The notes below the pieces were generated by a model. That model was given only the letters and a program-made list of their open reading frames with translations. It did not search any database and had not been told where the DNA came from. Positions 8,440-17,260 of a stretch of 18,232 nucleotides of DNA are shown here, in pieces. Origin of the DNA: Zygnema cylindricum (lineage: Eukaryota; Streptophyta; Zygnematophyceae; Zygnematales; Zygnemataceae); the NCBI GenBank assembly GCA_037447655.1, contig JBBHKE010003398.1, positions 1 through 18,232 of the forward strand, given 5' to 3'. The translations under genes were made by a program, and so were the position numbers. Each line of letters begins with the position of its first letter. The stretch's first letter is position 1.

Positions 8440-9290
8440 AAACCCACTTTTCCTCTTATGGAATACCACCCTAAATTATAACATCCGGATGAAATGCCAC
8501 CATGATAAGAGTAGCCTACCATCAGACGAAAAGTTGGGTTGTTTATTAAAAGTTGTAATTTTCATGGCAATGCGTACTTTTTTTTTTAAACATGTTTATT
8601 CTAGATTTTCTTAGATTCTCCAAAACATAAGTCGACAAATTTGACTGTCTGATTTTTTTGTTTTTCGCAGTCGCTCATGCTATCCATTTTGTGGATAATG
8701 TCTTGAAAGACTGGCCTAAAACCGGAGGCATACAATTGCTACACTTTTAAAATTAAGATACGATCCATTGCAAACGAGCGATTACAACCTTACAATTGGC
8801 ATTGGCCACGTGGCTTTGAACATTGTTGGTCAAATTCCAAGATACTATTACGCTCCTTTTGCCATCCGTTGACCTTCGTCGGAAAGTACGTTTTTAAAAG
8901 TTAAATTGAAGTTTGCACAATGATATAGTATGTACACAACTGTTAAATTTAATTCGTTTGTGCAAAATTTAAATTTCGTCCGTGTATAGAAATATTACAT
9001 TCAGATTTTGTGGTTAAAGAATCGTTGACTATTTTGAATATCTGAGCATAAACGTCCGTTTTTCTATCCAAATGAAGCACGTAGGTGGATAACACCTTGC
9101 CGACACTACCAGATGGAATATTGATCAAAATATTACAGTTAGTTAACGTGTTCGTACGATTATTGGCAACGCTCGATGGACAAGAGGCCAAATTAAGTGA
9201 TAAAATAGTCCTTTTAACATTTGCATGTGCAAATGAAAGTTCATTGGGGGTGTCCCCATGTAATCAATATTTTGAAGATGTATTATAGAC
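8440..9290 (+). repeat. Diverged long direct repeat, copy 2
   Basis: This is the second copy of the block at 6980-7905, with the order of all anchors kept. The 67-codon open stretch at 9085-9288 does not stay open at the matching place in copy 1, so conservation does not support a protein here. Confidence 0.65.
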
Positions 9291-9354
9291 TTTAGTGAAG
9301 ATTCTCCGTACCAATTTGAAGAGCGCCCCAATGTGCGAAAAATTAAATCGTAAC

Positions 9355-9510
9355 TTTGGAATGTGACGTTTGTAGACGATGTTACAACTTGTGACGATTG
9401 AGGACGACTACAAAAATTACGACGATTGGTGACGTCTACAAAAACAACGACGACTGTGTACGTCTAGTTTTTTGTGAGATTGTAGATGTTTAGGGTTTTG
9501 TGACATTGTG
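9355..9510. repeat. Cluster of TGACG/GTAGACG words
   Basis: Short motifs recur irregularly: gtgacg, gacgatt, gacg(t)ctacaaaaa and gtagacg, in about 110 bp from 9361. A second, similar cluster lies at 13825-13955. TGACG is the core bound by TGA-type bZIP factors, but nothing here shows a promoter. Confidence 0.45.
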
Positions 9511-9620
9511 ACCTCATGTTTACTTGTGGCGATGTCAACGTCATTGATTCAAGAACTTTTCGCCATGGTTTCTCGATTTCGTTTTTTCGACTTTTTTCAC
9601 TCGACTTGCCATAAAAATAT

Positions 9621-10056
9621 TTGTGTTGTGTGTAGGTTAGGTTTTGATGATAATCGACATTGTCCCTTTTCCTAAATTACTGATAATCGATATTTGGGCA
9701 CGACATATCGTTGCCGGTGTTATCGAGATGAAAAACGGATATTATCGATTTTTTATAGCGATAACACCGGTATCGATAACTATTGGCGATAAATGTTCGG
9801 TTGTTCCGTACAAATTTACAGATAACTGTATGTACTAAACTACGTTATACATAGTACGAAAAAGATTATCATATGTGGCATGCCACGCTATACACAGTCA
9901 AAAATATAATACAATATAGTATAAAGTACTATTATATAGCATACTATATTTTTTTCTACTTATCGCCGATAAGGAATTTGTTGGTCTCTGTACAATAACC
10001 GAAAACTATTGGTATCAGTTTTATCGCGATAGGTTTCTTGCCGATACACAACACTA
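9621..10056 (+). mobile_element. hAT-like non-autonomous element, copy C (436 bp)
   Basis: The ends are TTGTGTTGTGTGTAGG and the complement of TAGTGTTGTGTATCGG (13 of 16 match). The flanks aaaaatat (9613-9620) and aaaaatat (10057-10064) are an exact 8-bp target duplication. The interior shares with copies A and L the palindrome GTGGCATGCCAC (9875-9886), the module ttatcgccgata plus gaatttgttggtctc, and many CCGATA/TATCGG words. A hairpin with cggtgttatcg and cgataacaccg arms lies at 9715-9771. It contains no transposase, so it would depend on an autonomous hAT element elsewhere. Confidence 0.88.
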
Positions 10057-10064
10057 AAAAATAT

Positions 10065-10569
10065 GCATAAAGGTAGGTCAAAATAATTATTTTCAAAGAT
10101 CTTTCATTTCATATCACTATTGTCGTGTCTCACTCTAAAAAGTGTGAGATAAAAGTGATGGTGCGAGAGGGAGAGGGGAGAGACGACGACAGCTTAAAAT
10201 TATGCAAAAGACCCAAAGTGGAGGTCCAAGACCCTAACAATTTTTTACCTGTACATGCTCGTGACGGGCAGGGAGAAAAATGGCAAGCACTCTCCCTCGT
10301 CCTAAAATTTTCCCACGAGTGTGGCGCACGCGTGGATCGTTTGTCATTCGTTGTTCCACTGATACTTTAACGAAAATCACCTCGAGAGGTGATTTTTGAT
10401 AAAGTTTTTCGATGAGTTGGATTCTCTTGCCATCGAGCTTGAAAAAAAGAAAACGCCAAAATGAGTTCACAAAACGACAAACATGGAGTACATTCAAAAT
10501 ATTGAATTGACGAAAGACGATACTTTAAGACATGGGGACATCTCCATTCCCATCTCTTATACAAATTAT
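10065..10569. other. Spacer between two hAT-like elements
   Basis: No gene is recognised. The open stretches here show no domain. It contains the perfect palindrome at 10373-10396. Confidence 0.45.
10373..10396. repeat. Perfect short hairpin
   Basis: The arms AAAATCACCTC and GAGGTGATTTT are fully complementary with a 2-bp centre (GA). Too short a centre for a stem-loop RNA; as DNA it is a near-perfect palindrome. Confidence 0.8.
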
Positions 10570-11463
10570 TGATGTTGTGTATCGGTGAGGATTTGTCGAT
10601 AACCGATATGGGCCTTTTTTCGGGTATCCGATAATCGATATATTGGTACGATATATCGACATCGGTCTTATCGCCGATAAGTAGCCGATAATATCGGGCA
10701 CTTATCGGCGATAATGCCGTTAACAATAACTATCGGCAATAACTGTACGGGCCGTACAGATAAATGTACGGCCAGTACACTCAACTGTACGTCTTATTCC
10801 CCGAACGTGTACAAGCACAGAAAGTACAGTAGTCGCCATGAGGTCTGTACGGTTTTGATACAGATCTAGTAAAAACGATGTACCTTTCACATCCAACGCC
10901 ATAGCTTTGTCCCTTTATTCCTTGAGATCCACTGAGGACCTGCCATGTGTCAATCTGTCGACTTTTTTGGCATAAGCTGCCAAAAGAGTCATTCCGGGAT
11001 GCCGGGGCTCACGCTGGCCCGTCCGCTCGTGTTTTCTCATTCCAAGTTGTCCGTTCGATTCCGGCGGCGCGCAGAATGTTATTTTGCGTCCGTTGTACTT
11101 TGTGTCCGCCTTCTTTTTCCAGTTCCATGTTCACTATTTTGTTAATAAAATTCCATACGTTACCGTAAATTTTTTTTTTAGTTAACTGGCCAACGTTTTT
11201 GTGCTGCGCTCTCCGTAACAAATCGCAGTTAAACGAGAACGGAAAAGATTTTTATACGTGGCATGCCACGCTATATAAAGTCAATAAAATAGTACAGTAT
11301 GCTATAAAGTACTATTGTATGCATACTATATATTTTTGAAGTTATCGCCGATATGGAATTTGTTGGTCTCAGACTGATATATCGGAACCTCTGAACGTTC
11401 GATAACCGATAACTATCGGTATCGGTGTTATCGCGTTGGGTTTTTTACCGATGCACAACACTA
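10570..11463 (+). mobile_element. hAT-like non-autonomous element, copy L (894 bp)
   Basis: The ends are TGATGTTGTGTATCGG and the complement of TAGTGTTGTGCATCGG (13 of 16). The flanks caaattat (10562-10569) and caaattat (11464-11471) are an exact 8-bp duplication. It shares the left 87 bp with copy B and the right module (GTGGCATGCCAC at 11258-11269, gaatttgttggtctc, ccgataactatcggtatcgg) with copies A and C. The middle, about 10885-11220, is unique and more GC-rich than the ends and has no match in the other copies. No transposase coding is seen. The two overlapping short frames inside the middle have no recognisable domain. Confidence 0.88.
10668..10714. repeat. Subterminal palindrome of copy L
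   Basis: TTATCGCCGATAAGT (10668-10682) and ACTTATCGGCGATAA (10700-10714) are perfectly complementary 15-bp arms. Each arm contains its own odd palindrome TTATCG-C-CGATAA or its complement, and the 17-bp loop holds CCGATAATATCGG. This is a dense array of the element's subterminal word, as expected of transposase-binding sites. Confidence 0.8.
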
Positions 11464-11471
11464 CAAATTAT

Positions 11472-12200
11472 AGACCTTTGGTTGTCTATCTGAAAACCTT
11501 TAAATAGACCCCGTCTTTGTTCGTCTGCAGACCTAAACGGCGTGTCCCTCGGCCGACGTCAGCAATCGGGTAACTTTGTCCCTTGCGGGACCTCACCGAT
11601 CGGGAAACTTTCAAAGTACCCCCTCCGAAATCGTTTTTGACCGTCAAATCTTGGCTCCTCGATCCTGTCAATCTCTATAGATAAAGCCGCCACCTGCACT
11701 AATGAGTCTTCAGCCGTCTATCCTTCATTCATGACTGTCCGATCATATAATGTTGGGAGGTCAGAGCCGTCCTTTTCAAGGAGTACATATCTGGACACGG
11801 TCCATGCCCATGTAACGGGCATTTTTACTAAGAAAAAAAGATACAAGTGCCAATGTACAAACTTGAGTAGATTATTGACTCTTGTGACAGAGTCACTTAA
11901 CGAAGTCCTCATCCAATCATTGCGAAGTCCACTAAGGACAAGAGCCATTTACACTCCACCACTTAATCGCAACACGTAAACCGTACATGACATCTTTCAT
12001 ACTGCCTACAAGATACGCCCTAAAAATTTTGCACTGAAAAGTGAAAACCCTTGTACATGACTTCTGTACAAGACCACTTGTGTCCCTTGTTCGTATTTCC
12101 GTAATCTTTGTCAATCTCCGAGCGCACTCTACTTTGGCCACATCGCTTCAAGCTCGAAAGAATCATCCAAACTTCTCTACGGTATAGTACAGTACAGTAA
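11472..12200. other. Spacer without recognised gene
   Basis: Open stretches on both strands overlap each other and show no domain, splice pattern or repeat partner. It ends in a short agtacagta-rich stretch (12186-12200) next to the M2 element b. Confidence 0.4.
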
Positions 12201-12767
12201 AGTACAGTACACCGTCAATCGCTATTAGAGTAAAGGAATAAATAGCGTAAAAAAAAAAATAGTGTTATTAACACTAACTCGGGAATTTTTTTGTTTGAAA
12301 ATAAAAATATATACTAATTAATCCCTAATTGTATTTTGGGTTGTCCTGAATAATAAATACCCGCCCTTTCGATGTTTACAGTAATATGTGTACTCATACA
12401 AAATCTGACAATTCGTACGCCGTCGCGCTGTTCACACGGTCGACGGACGAACATATGAGAACGTGATTTTTTTCGACGAGTTTGCTTCTCTTTCTTCCAG
12501 TGCACATTCACATGTGTGCGCAATAATGTTAAGTGTATTTTAATGAATTGTAATTCAAAAAGTACCATTTCATACGGAGATACCCTGTCCGTACGCCACA
12601 CTATTTCCATCACAGTGTACTTTCCTTATTAACGCTAATTGAAAAAAAAACCTAATTAGAATAATGGAAAAAATAGAATTATGGATTGTATTTCGGGTTT
12701 TTTTTTTGAAAAAAGGGCACCGAATTGGCGTTATATACTCCAATAGCGATTGACGGTGTACTGTACT
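12201..12767. mobile_element. M2-family inverted-repeat element b (567 bp)
   Basis: The terminal inverted repeats, 12201-12232 and 12736-12767, are 32 bp and match at 31 positions: AGTACAGTACACCGTCAATC, then GCTATTAGAGTA (GCTATTGGAGTA in the right copy). The core TACACC...ATCGCTATTAG is shared with elements a and c. Just inside both ends are A/T runs and attccctaattg/cctaattag-like words, so the symmetry continues weakly inward. It is non-coding. A TA duplication is possible, but the agtacagta words around the left end make the exact border uncertain. Confidence 0.75.
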
Positions 12768-12848
12768 GTAGTTCTGACGCTACAAAACATTATGTCTATT
12801 CCGGACAAACCGGCCGAGAACAACCAACTATAGCCGTCCAACGAGCTG

Positions 12849-14199
12849 CTACACCGCGCATCGTTATTAGTGTCAGCGGCACTAATTTGGGTTCTTAAAA
12901 TTTTTATTTTTTTCCTCAAATAGGATACATGATTTTAATTTTTCGTTGACGTTAATTAAGGTACCGTACAAAATAGCATAAAGGACGAATTACAATTATA
13001 TCTAAATAGTGTGGTGTACGGTCGATGTCAGACTGTACATAAATGTACCTTTTTCAAGTGAAAAATTTACAAAAAATTAGTTAAATCAGACGCGCACGCA
13101 TAGGATCGTGCGTTCAAAAAACAGGATTGTTCTGACACGTAAATTAGTCTTACATGTGCAGATATTTAAGTTTCATGACGGAGTATGATTTTCAATATTT
13201 TGTACGGATACATATATTAATGTATATAATCGTACAGCGAATATTCCATTTTTGCTGTTCCCAAATTAGCATAAACGCCGAAATTAGGGTGCGTCTCTGT
13301 GTGCCTAAGGGTTTTTTTCTGTCGTTTTCCTGTAAAACTTAGAGCCGTACCGCGTAAGTTTCAACCGTACAATAAAATAGAAAAAAAGAGGAGTACATTT
13401 TGCGTCATCATCGAATTTAAAATGTACTACATCTTGTCGTCTTGTGTTCTTCGACCCACTTCGACGACAAAAAACGCCATCTTCAACCTTATCTTTAAAA
13501 TACAGGGCCGATGTGTTTTAAAATTAGGTATTTTCTATAAACAAATAGGAACACGTATTCGCAATTGTAATGTTTTGTTCAAAAAATTCAAACGATTTCA
13601 AGCGACGTGGAAGTGTAGACGATTCGCTATGTTTTGTCCGTTTTTGTTTAATACGACAATTAGAAGTACACAGTTTGTTTTGTTCTGTCCGTTTCCATCC
13701 GGTACGGGATTTTTTTTTGCAGGGGTCTCAAGGTTCCGATGCCATTTCACGTCGAGCCGACAATAGACGCAAAGTCAAAACGCATCTTCTTCAACCGTGA
13801 AACGGCACAGGCTGGAGGGCGGTAGGTCTACAATGTCACGAAAAGTCACGCGACGTCACAAGCAGTTACGAAAAATAACGTGCGTCATCACAGATTGTAG
13901 ACGTTGACAGCCGTCACGGGCATTGTCGACGTATACAATCGTCACGCACTGCGTGAAAAATATGAGGATGTCAGAAATACGCGAAGGCGTACGAATTCAG
14001 CGATTTTGTACAGGCACATATTTTAGTGTGAAGATATTATCCGCCGACAATTATTACGAAAAAAATTACAAATTTGAGTTCATGATAAATTAGTATAAAC
14101 TTTTTTTTCTTAGTATATGAAATTCCCAAATAGCGTTAATAACGCTATTTGTTTCATAACGCTATTTATTTCTAAACGCTAATAGCGATTCACGGTGTA
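12849..14199. mobile_element. M2-family inverted-repeat element c (about 1.35 kb)
   Basis: The left end TACACCGCGCATCGTTATTAGTGT (12850-12873) and the complement of the right end (14176-14199), TACACCGTGAATCGCTATTAGCGT, agree at 20 of 24 positions. The right end is further enriched in agcgttaataacgct-type words (14130-14183). The interior has no recognisable transposase; the longest open stretch, 155 codons at 13299-13766, is low in complexity and matches no family I know. It contains the CGTCA/TGACG cluster at 13825-13955. It begins only 81 bp after element b. Confidence 0.55.
13825..13955. repeat. Second cluster of CGTCAC/GTAGACG words
   Basis: The words ctacaatgtcacg, gtcacgcgacgtcaca, gattgtagacg, ccgtcacgg and tacaatcgtcacg recur within about 130 bp. 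In reverse complement it resembles the cluster at 9355-9510. Confidence 0.45.
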
Positions 14200-14696
14200 C
14201 TTGCTGAACTTACAACTGTAGCGTCCTTTTCGGACTTGGCGATTTCGTAATTGGTCGTCACACTTTTCCCTAAGTATACGGAATCACGAAACGCCACGTG
14301 TCACTTGCCGTACATTCCCTTAAGCGCCGATTGAAGCATCTCCTGTGACATCTGTCACTAGTACCCTATGGCAATCCGAGTCACTATTCTTTGACAGTAC
14401 ACTTTCTCCATTCAGTGTATAAAGTACTAAACTGTAGTCTTTATTTTCCTGCAGATTAATATTTTTTTTCCTTATTCTTTTTGTACCTTTCAATTCTAGG
14501 CTCTTAGTATTGCTTAGCATTTGTAGTGTTTTTAGGGTTAGGCATCTCTGTACCTTTAGTAGTCTAATCTATTTTCGTTTCAATCATGTTTTGTACTTTT
14601 TGATGGTTTAACTATTGCAATTTTGAATATAAAATCTTCACTGCAATACTTCAAAGAGCTACACTGTGGTTTTGCTACCCTCCTGGAAGGGCAGCC
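14200..14696 (+). promoter_or_regulatory. Upstream region of the multi-exon gene
   Basis: This non-coding stretch starts at the right end of M2 element c and ends at the proposed start codon. It contains GCCACGTGTCA (14293-14303), a G-box core, about 400 bp before the ATG, and a gtataaag that could act as a TATA-like box at about 14418. The transcription start cannot be placed. Confidence 0.3.
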
Positions 14697-14786
14697 ATGG
14701 ATTTTGTTGTTTGCAGGCCATGGATGACGATATGGCGGAATTATATGAGTGTTATCCTTTGCGTTTTACTTCTTCTTATTTCTGAG
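14697..14786 (+). CDS. Exon 1: N-terminal hydrophobic segment
   Basis: It encodes 30 residues, MDFVVCRPWMTIWRNYMSVI and then a leucine-rich stretch. The donor tctGAG|GTATTT is followed by a T-rich intron of 177 bp. An alternative reading with an acceptor at 14716 and ATG at 14720 gives a more ordinary-looking peptide (MDDDMAELYECYPLRF) but runs into TGA just before the same donor, so I prefer the first. Confidence 0.5.
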
Positions 14787-16322
14787 GTATTTGTTTTTTT
14801 TTCGTTTTTTTTTTCCTTTCTTCTTTCTGTCTCTTTACCTTCTCTCGTTCCTCCTTCTCGAAGCATATTATTTTTTCCTTCTTTATTATTATTTATTAAT
14901 TATTTTTGTATTTGTTTATTATTATAATTATTATTTTATATTTCGTGCTTTTGAATACTACAGGCGTATATTTTATATTCTCCCTTTTTCTGCTCAAAAC
15001 CGGAAACAACTTTCCACCGAAATAACACATTATTTTCAACCAATGAACTTTTGGATAAATTAGAAGCAGTGACACGTGGCAACAGTGAGGCTCAGGTTGG
15101 TTTTCAAATCTTCCTCTCTCTCTCTGTCTCTCTCTCTCTTCCCTCTCTCTCTCTTCCCTCTCTCTCTCTTCCCTCTCTCTCTCTTTCTCTATCTTCCTCT
15201 TCTCCTGCCTCCTTCCCTCCCCCCCACTAAAAAATCTTTCCAGATAAAAAAAGTTCCTGCAAAAAGAAATTTCCTGCAAATAAGTATTTCAAGTTTTCTT
15301 AATCAGGAGCTCTGGATGTGTCTTGTATCACAGTTTCAGTCAAGTTTTAGATTTTTCATAATGAGATTGTAAAGCGAAGAAACACTGGACAATGTAGAAC
15401 CAAGTTGAAAACTGGAAATTTTTGTGAAAACGGACAAATTAATCTTAAATACGTTTACAAATCTTTCAAAACCTTAACTCAATAGGTTAGAACTTAAAAC
15501 TTTCAAGTAGTAAAAGTTCCAGTTTTAAAGGATTGTCAGAGTTGATAAGTGCATTTTTTTTTCCATTATTGAGAAGAGCTTCAAACTGAAACTAAGTTGC
15601 ATGTGAACTAAGTTAAATTGAGAAAACAAATGGGTTTTTTTTTTTTTTTTCCTTTTTGTTTGGTCAAAAAGTGTATGATAGAAATGACTCAAAAATTGAA
15701 CAATGTCAAGTTGTAGGTTCTTATATGAATTTATGGGAGAGACAGAGGGAGTGGGAGGGAGGAAGGCAGGAAATATATATGAATTTATGAGAGAGAGGGA
15801 GAGAAGAGGAAGGGGAAGACAGAGGGAGAGGGAGAATGAAAGAAAGTAAGAAAGAAAACTGATATCTCTTTCTAACGGTCTTTGCAGGAAATTATTGTGC
15901 GTTTGCGTTCGACCATGGAAGAACAAATTAACCTTATTGAGAAAGAAAATGGTGAACTTTCCCATTTGAAACTACTTGCTTCCAATATTACAGAATACAA
16001 AAAACAAGAATCATCGAAAATTTGTGATAAGGACAGCAATCTTACAAACCTAATTTTAGAACAGAAAAATATGATTTTGGAGCTCACGAGGAAGATTTCC
16101 GATGGAAATAACAACAATAACAGTTGCAGTTTCTGTTTAACAGAAATAGATGTACAAGAATTAATCAGTTATGGTGATAATGAGACAAATTGTGATCATT
16201 TGGAGATCATTGAATTACAGAAGAAAACAATTCAGGAACTTAATGGACAGATTTCTGAGGGATTTCAAAATTGTGCCAATATCAAATATAGTGACCGACC
16301 GGAAGTGCAAAATGCCATTAAG
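14697..16322 (+). CDS. Candidate type II membrane protein with coiled-coil region, three exons, 3' end open
   Basis: I do not recognise the family. Splicing 14697-14786, 14964-15095 and 15888-16322 gives 219 codons without a stop; all three exons are multiples of three and both junctions are phase 0. The ATG sits in gcagccATGg, a strong plant start context. Residues 1-16 are polar with a basic arginine near the end, about 18-28 are hydrophobic (VILCVLLLLIS), and the rest is hydrophilic. N-glycosylation sequons occur at about N50, N107, N125, N151 and N172, which fits a luminal or extracellular chain behind an uncleaved anchor or a signal peptide. Residues 75-145 and 179-200 are leucine/isoleucine-rich heptad-like segments. 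Two related segments, 130-147 and 182-199, match at about half their positions. Golgi glycosyltransferases have this layout (anchor plus stem), but no catalytic domain is seen in the window. Confidence 0.6.
14964..15095 (+). CDS. Exon 2
   Basis: It lies between acceptor tactacAG|GCG and donor gctCAG|GTTGGT and encodes 44 residues, ending NELLDKLEAVTRGNSEAQ. Both neighbouring frames contain stops within the exon. It holds one NNT sequon. Positions 15070-15084 repeat a 15-base string, TGACACGTGGCAACA, also found at 5263-5277. Confidence 0.65.
15112..15215 (+). repeat. CT-rich microsatellite
   Basis: Runs of (CT)n are organised in 15-17-bp higher units (ttccctctctctctc repeated about three times). 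Read backwards it produces an artefactual Glu/Arg-rich open frame. Confidence 0.95.
15735..15855 (+). repeat. GA-rich tract
   Basis: An irregular mix of gggaga, gagaga and ggaagg with two copies of atatatgaatttatg-like spacer (around 15722 and 15774). Confidence 0.9.
15888..16322 (+). CDS. Exon 3: coiled-coil and sequon-rich region
   Basis: It lies between acceptor tttgcAG|GAA and donor attAAG|GTATGC and encodes 145 residues. The sequence starts EIIVRLRSTMEEQINLIEKE, has acidic/basic heptad-like character, an asparagine run (NNNNN), cysteine pairs such as CSFC, and ends VQNAIK. Codon choice and composition are clearly unlike the simple-sequence introns on both sides, which supports a real exon. 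The open frame continues past the donor only into low-complexity, phenylalanine-rich intron translation. Confidence 0.75.
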
Positions 16323-16413
16323 GTATGCTTTTGTTTTCCTTTCTTTATTTTGATAGGTATTTTGCTTCGTTTATATCCTATAATTAATGTTGAATCATTT
16401 GAATTTACGGTGA

Positions 16414-16596
16414 TTTCCCTTTTTCCTTTTTTCCTTTTCTCCTTTTTCCTTTTTTCCCTTTTTTCCTTTTCTCCTTTTTCCTTTTTTCCTTTTCTCCTTT
16501 TTCCTTTTTTCCTTTTCTCCTCTTCTCCTTTCCCCTTTTTCCTTTTTCCTTTTTCTTTTTTCTTTTTCTCCTTTTCTCCTTTTTCCTTTTTTCTTC
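16414..16596 (+). repeat. Pyrimidine minisatellite (CTTTTTCC-type)
   Basis: Units such as ctttttccttttttccttttctc recur with a period near 17-22 bp through the intron after exon 3. Its reverse strand gives a false Lys/Glu/Arg-only open frame. Confidence 0.93.
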
Positions 16597-16810
16597 ACCT
16601 TGGTCCAAAGCTTTCAAATTTTCAAATTGTTGAATGGAAAGATAGCCTTTCAATTTTCGGAAACTTTATACTTTTAACTTGAAAACAATGCAACTTTTTG
16701 GGGCCTCAAGAATTAAACAGGCTGACGGCAACTTTTTCATAAAAAAAGAACCGGTAAACAGAAAAACATAAAGAAAATCAGTTATTCTTTTACTTTATCT
16801 TCAATCGCAG

Positions 16811-16867
16811 TTCATAGGAATGGGTGAAGTTCCGTATAAAGTTTCCATACATGGAAGGAGGAATAAA
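16811..16867 (+). CDS. Possible exon 4 (19 codons)
   Basis: A good acceptor, cttcaatcgcAG, precedes TTCATAGGAATGGGTGAAG. In the phase left by exon 3 it reads FIGMGEVPYKVSIHGRRNK, and the only fitting donor (AAA|GTTCTT) is weak. The acceptor-side peptide I-x-MG-x-G/V-x-P resembles the start of the next candidate exon. Confidence 0.3.
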
Positions 16868-16869
16868 GT

Positions 16870-16915
16870 TCTTCCTTCCTCCTTCCTCCTTCCTCCTTCC
16901 TCCTTCCTTCTTTCT
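16870..16915 (+). repeat. (CTTCCTC)n microsatellite
   Basis: About six copies of cttcctc/cttcct units follow the possible exon 4 directly. Confidence 0.92.
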
Positions 16916-17046
16916 TGGAGGGTCAATGAGTTGGCATTTAGGCATTTAATCTCCTTCTTTTTCTTCTTTTTTCTTCCTCTGTTTCAAATTTTTTGCCTTT
17001 ATTTGTGGTTTTAAATAACTGGAAAGAATTGAAATTGCGGCCCTTA

Positions 17047-17260
17047 AACTAAACAGTCAATTCCAGGCACTAAAAACAAAGAGTAAAAAAAGGCACGAAA
17101 ACTAAACAGTCAAAATTTAGGCACTAGAACTGATGGGTAAAAATTGATTCATTAAAACCAATCGGTTTTACTTAACACGAAAATAACAGAGGCGAAATCC
17201 AAGCACTAAAACTAATTAAAACTAGAGAGTCAAAATTCAGAAACTAAAGCTGTCTGTTTT
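17047..17260 (+). repeat. Degenerate tandem repeat with agtcaa...ggcactaaaac units
   Basis: Units resembling aaactaaacagtcaaaatttaggcac appear at about 17047, 17099 and 17219, with shortened copies between (about 17194). Related words appear later at 17396 (gagttaacatttagactctta) and 17759 (gagtcgacattcagtctctaa), and earlier at 16926 (gagttggcatttaggcattta). Confidence 0.6.

Larger units (their letters stand above)
15096..15887 (+). other. Intron 2 with inverted pyrimidine and purine tracts
   Basis: It starts GT and ends in a pyrimidine-rich tctttctaacggtctttgcAG. A (CT)n-rich block near the 5' end (15112-15215) and a (GA)n-rich block near the 3' end (15735-15855) are broadly complementary. 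Confidence 0.6.

Noticed and set aside
9085-9288. 67-codon open stretch as a small gene
   Set aside because: The matching part of the diverged repeat copy near 7680-7880 does not stay open, so there is no sign of coding constraint.
11045-11065. tRNA T-arm-like ttcgattcc
   Set aside because: The flanking bases do not form the 5-bp stem, and no D-arm or acceptor stem is present upstream.
10945-11168. Two overlapping open stretches in the GC-richer core of hAT-like copy L
   Set aside because: They lack similarity to any known protein and are not shared with other copies; they probably reflect composition.
13299-13766. 155-codon open stretch as a transposase of M2 element c
   Set aside because: It is rich in Phe, Arg, Lys and Cys, with no DDE/D-type pattern or any domain I know.
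14720-14785. Alternative first exon starting MDDDMAELYECYPLRF
   Set aside because: It has a good acceptor but meets TGA just before the donor and offers no phase-0 donor to reach exon 2. Transcript data could revive it.
14896-15279. Minus-strand open stretch rich in Glu and Arg
   Set aside because: Its character comes from the CT microsatellite read backwards, and it overlaps exon 2.
16395-16653. Two minus-strand open stretches made almost only of Lys, Glu, Arg and Gly
   Set aside because: They are the reverse of the pyrimidine minisatellite in the intron.
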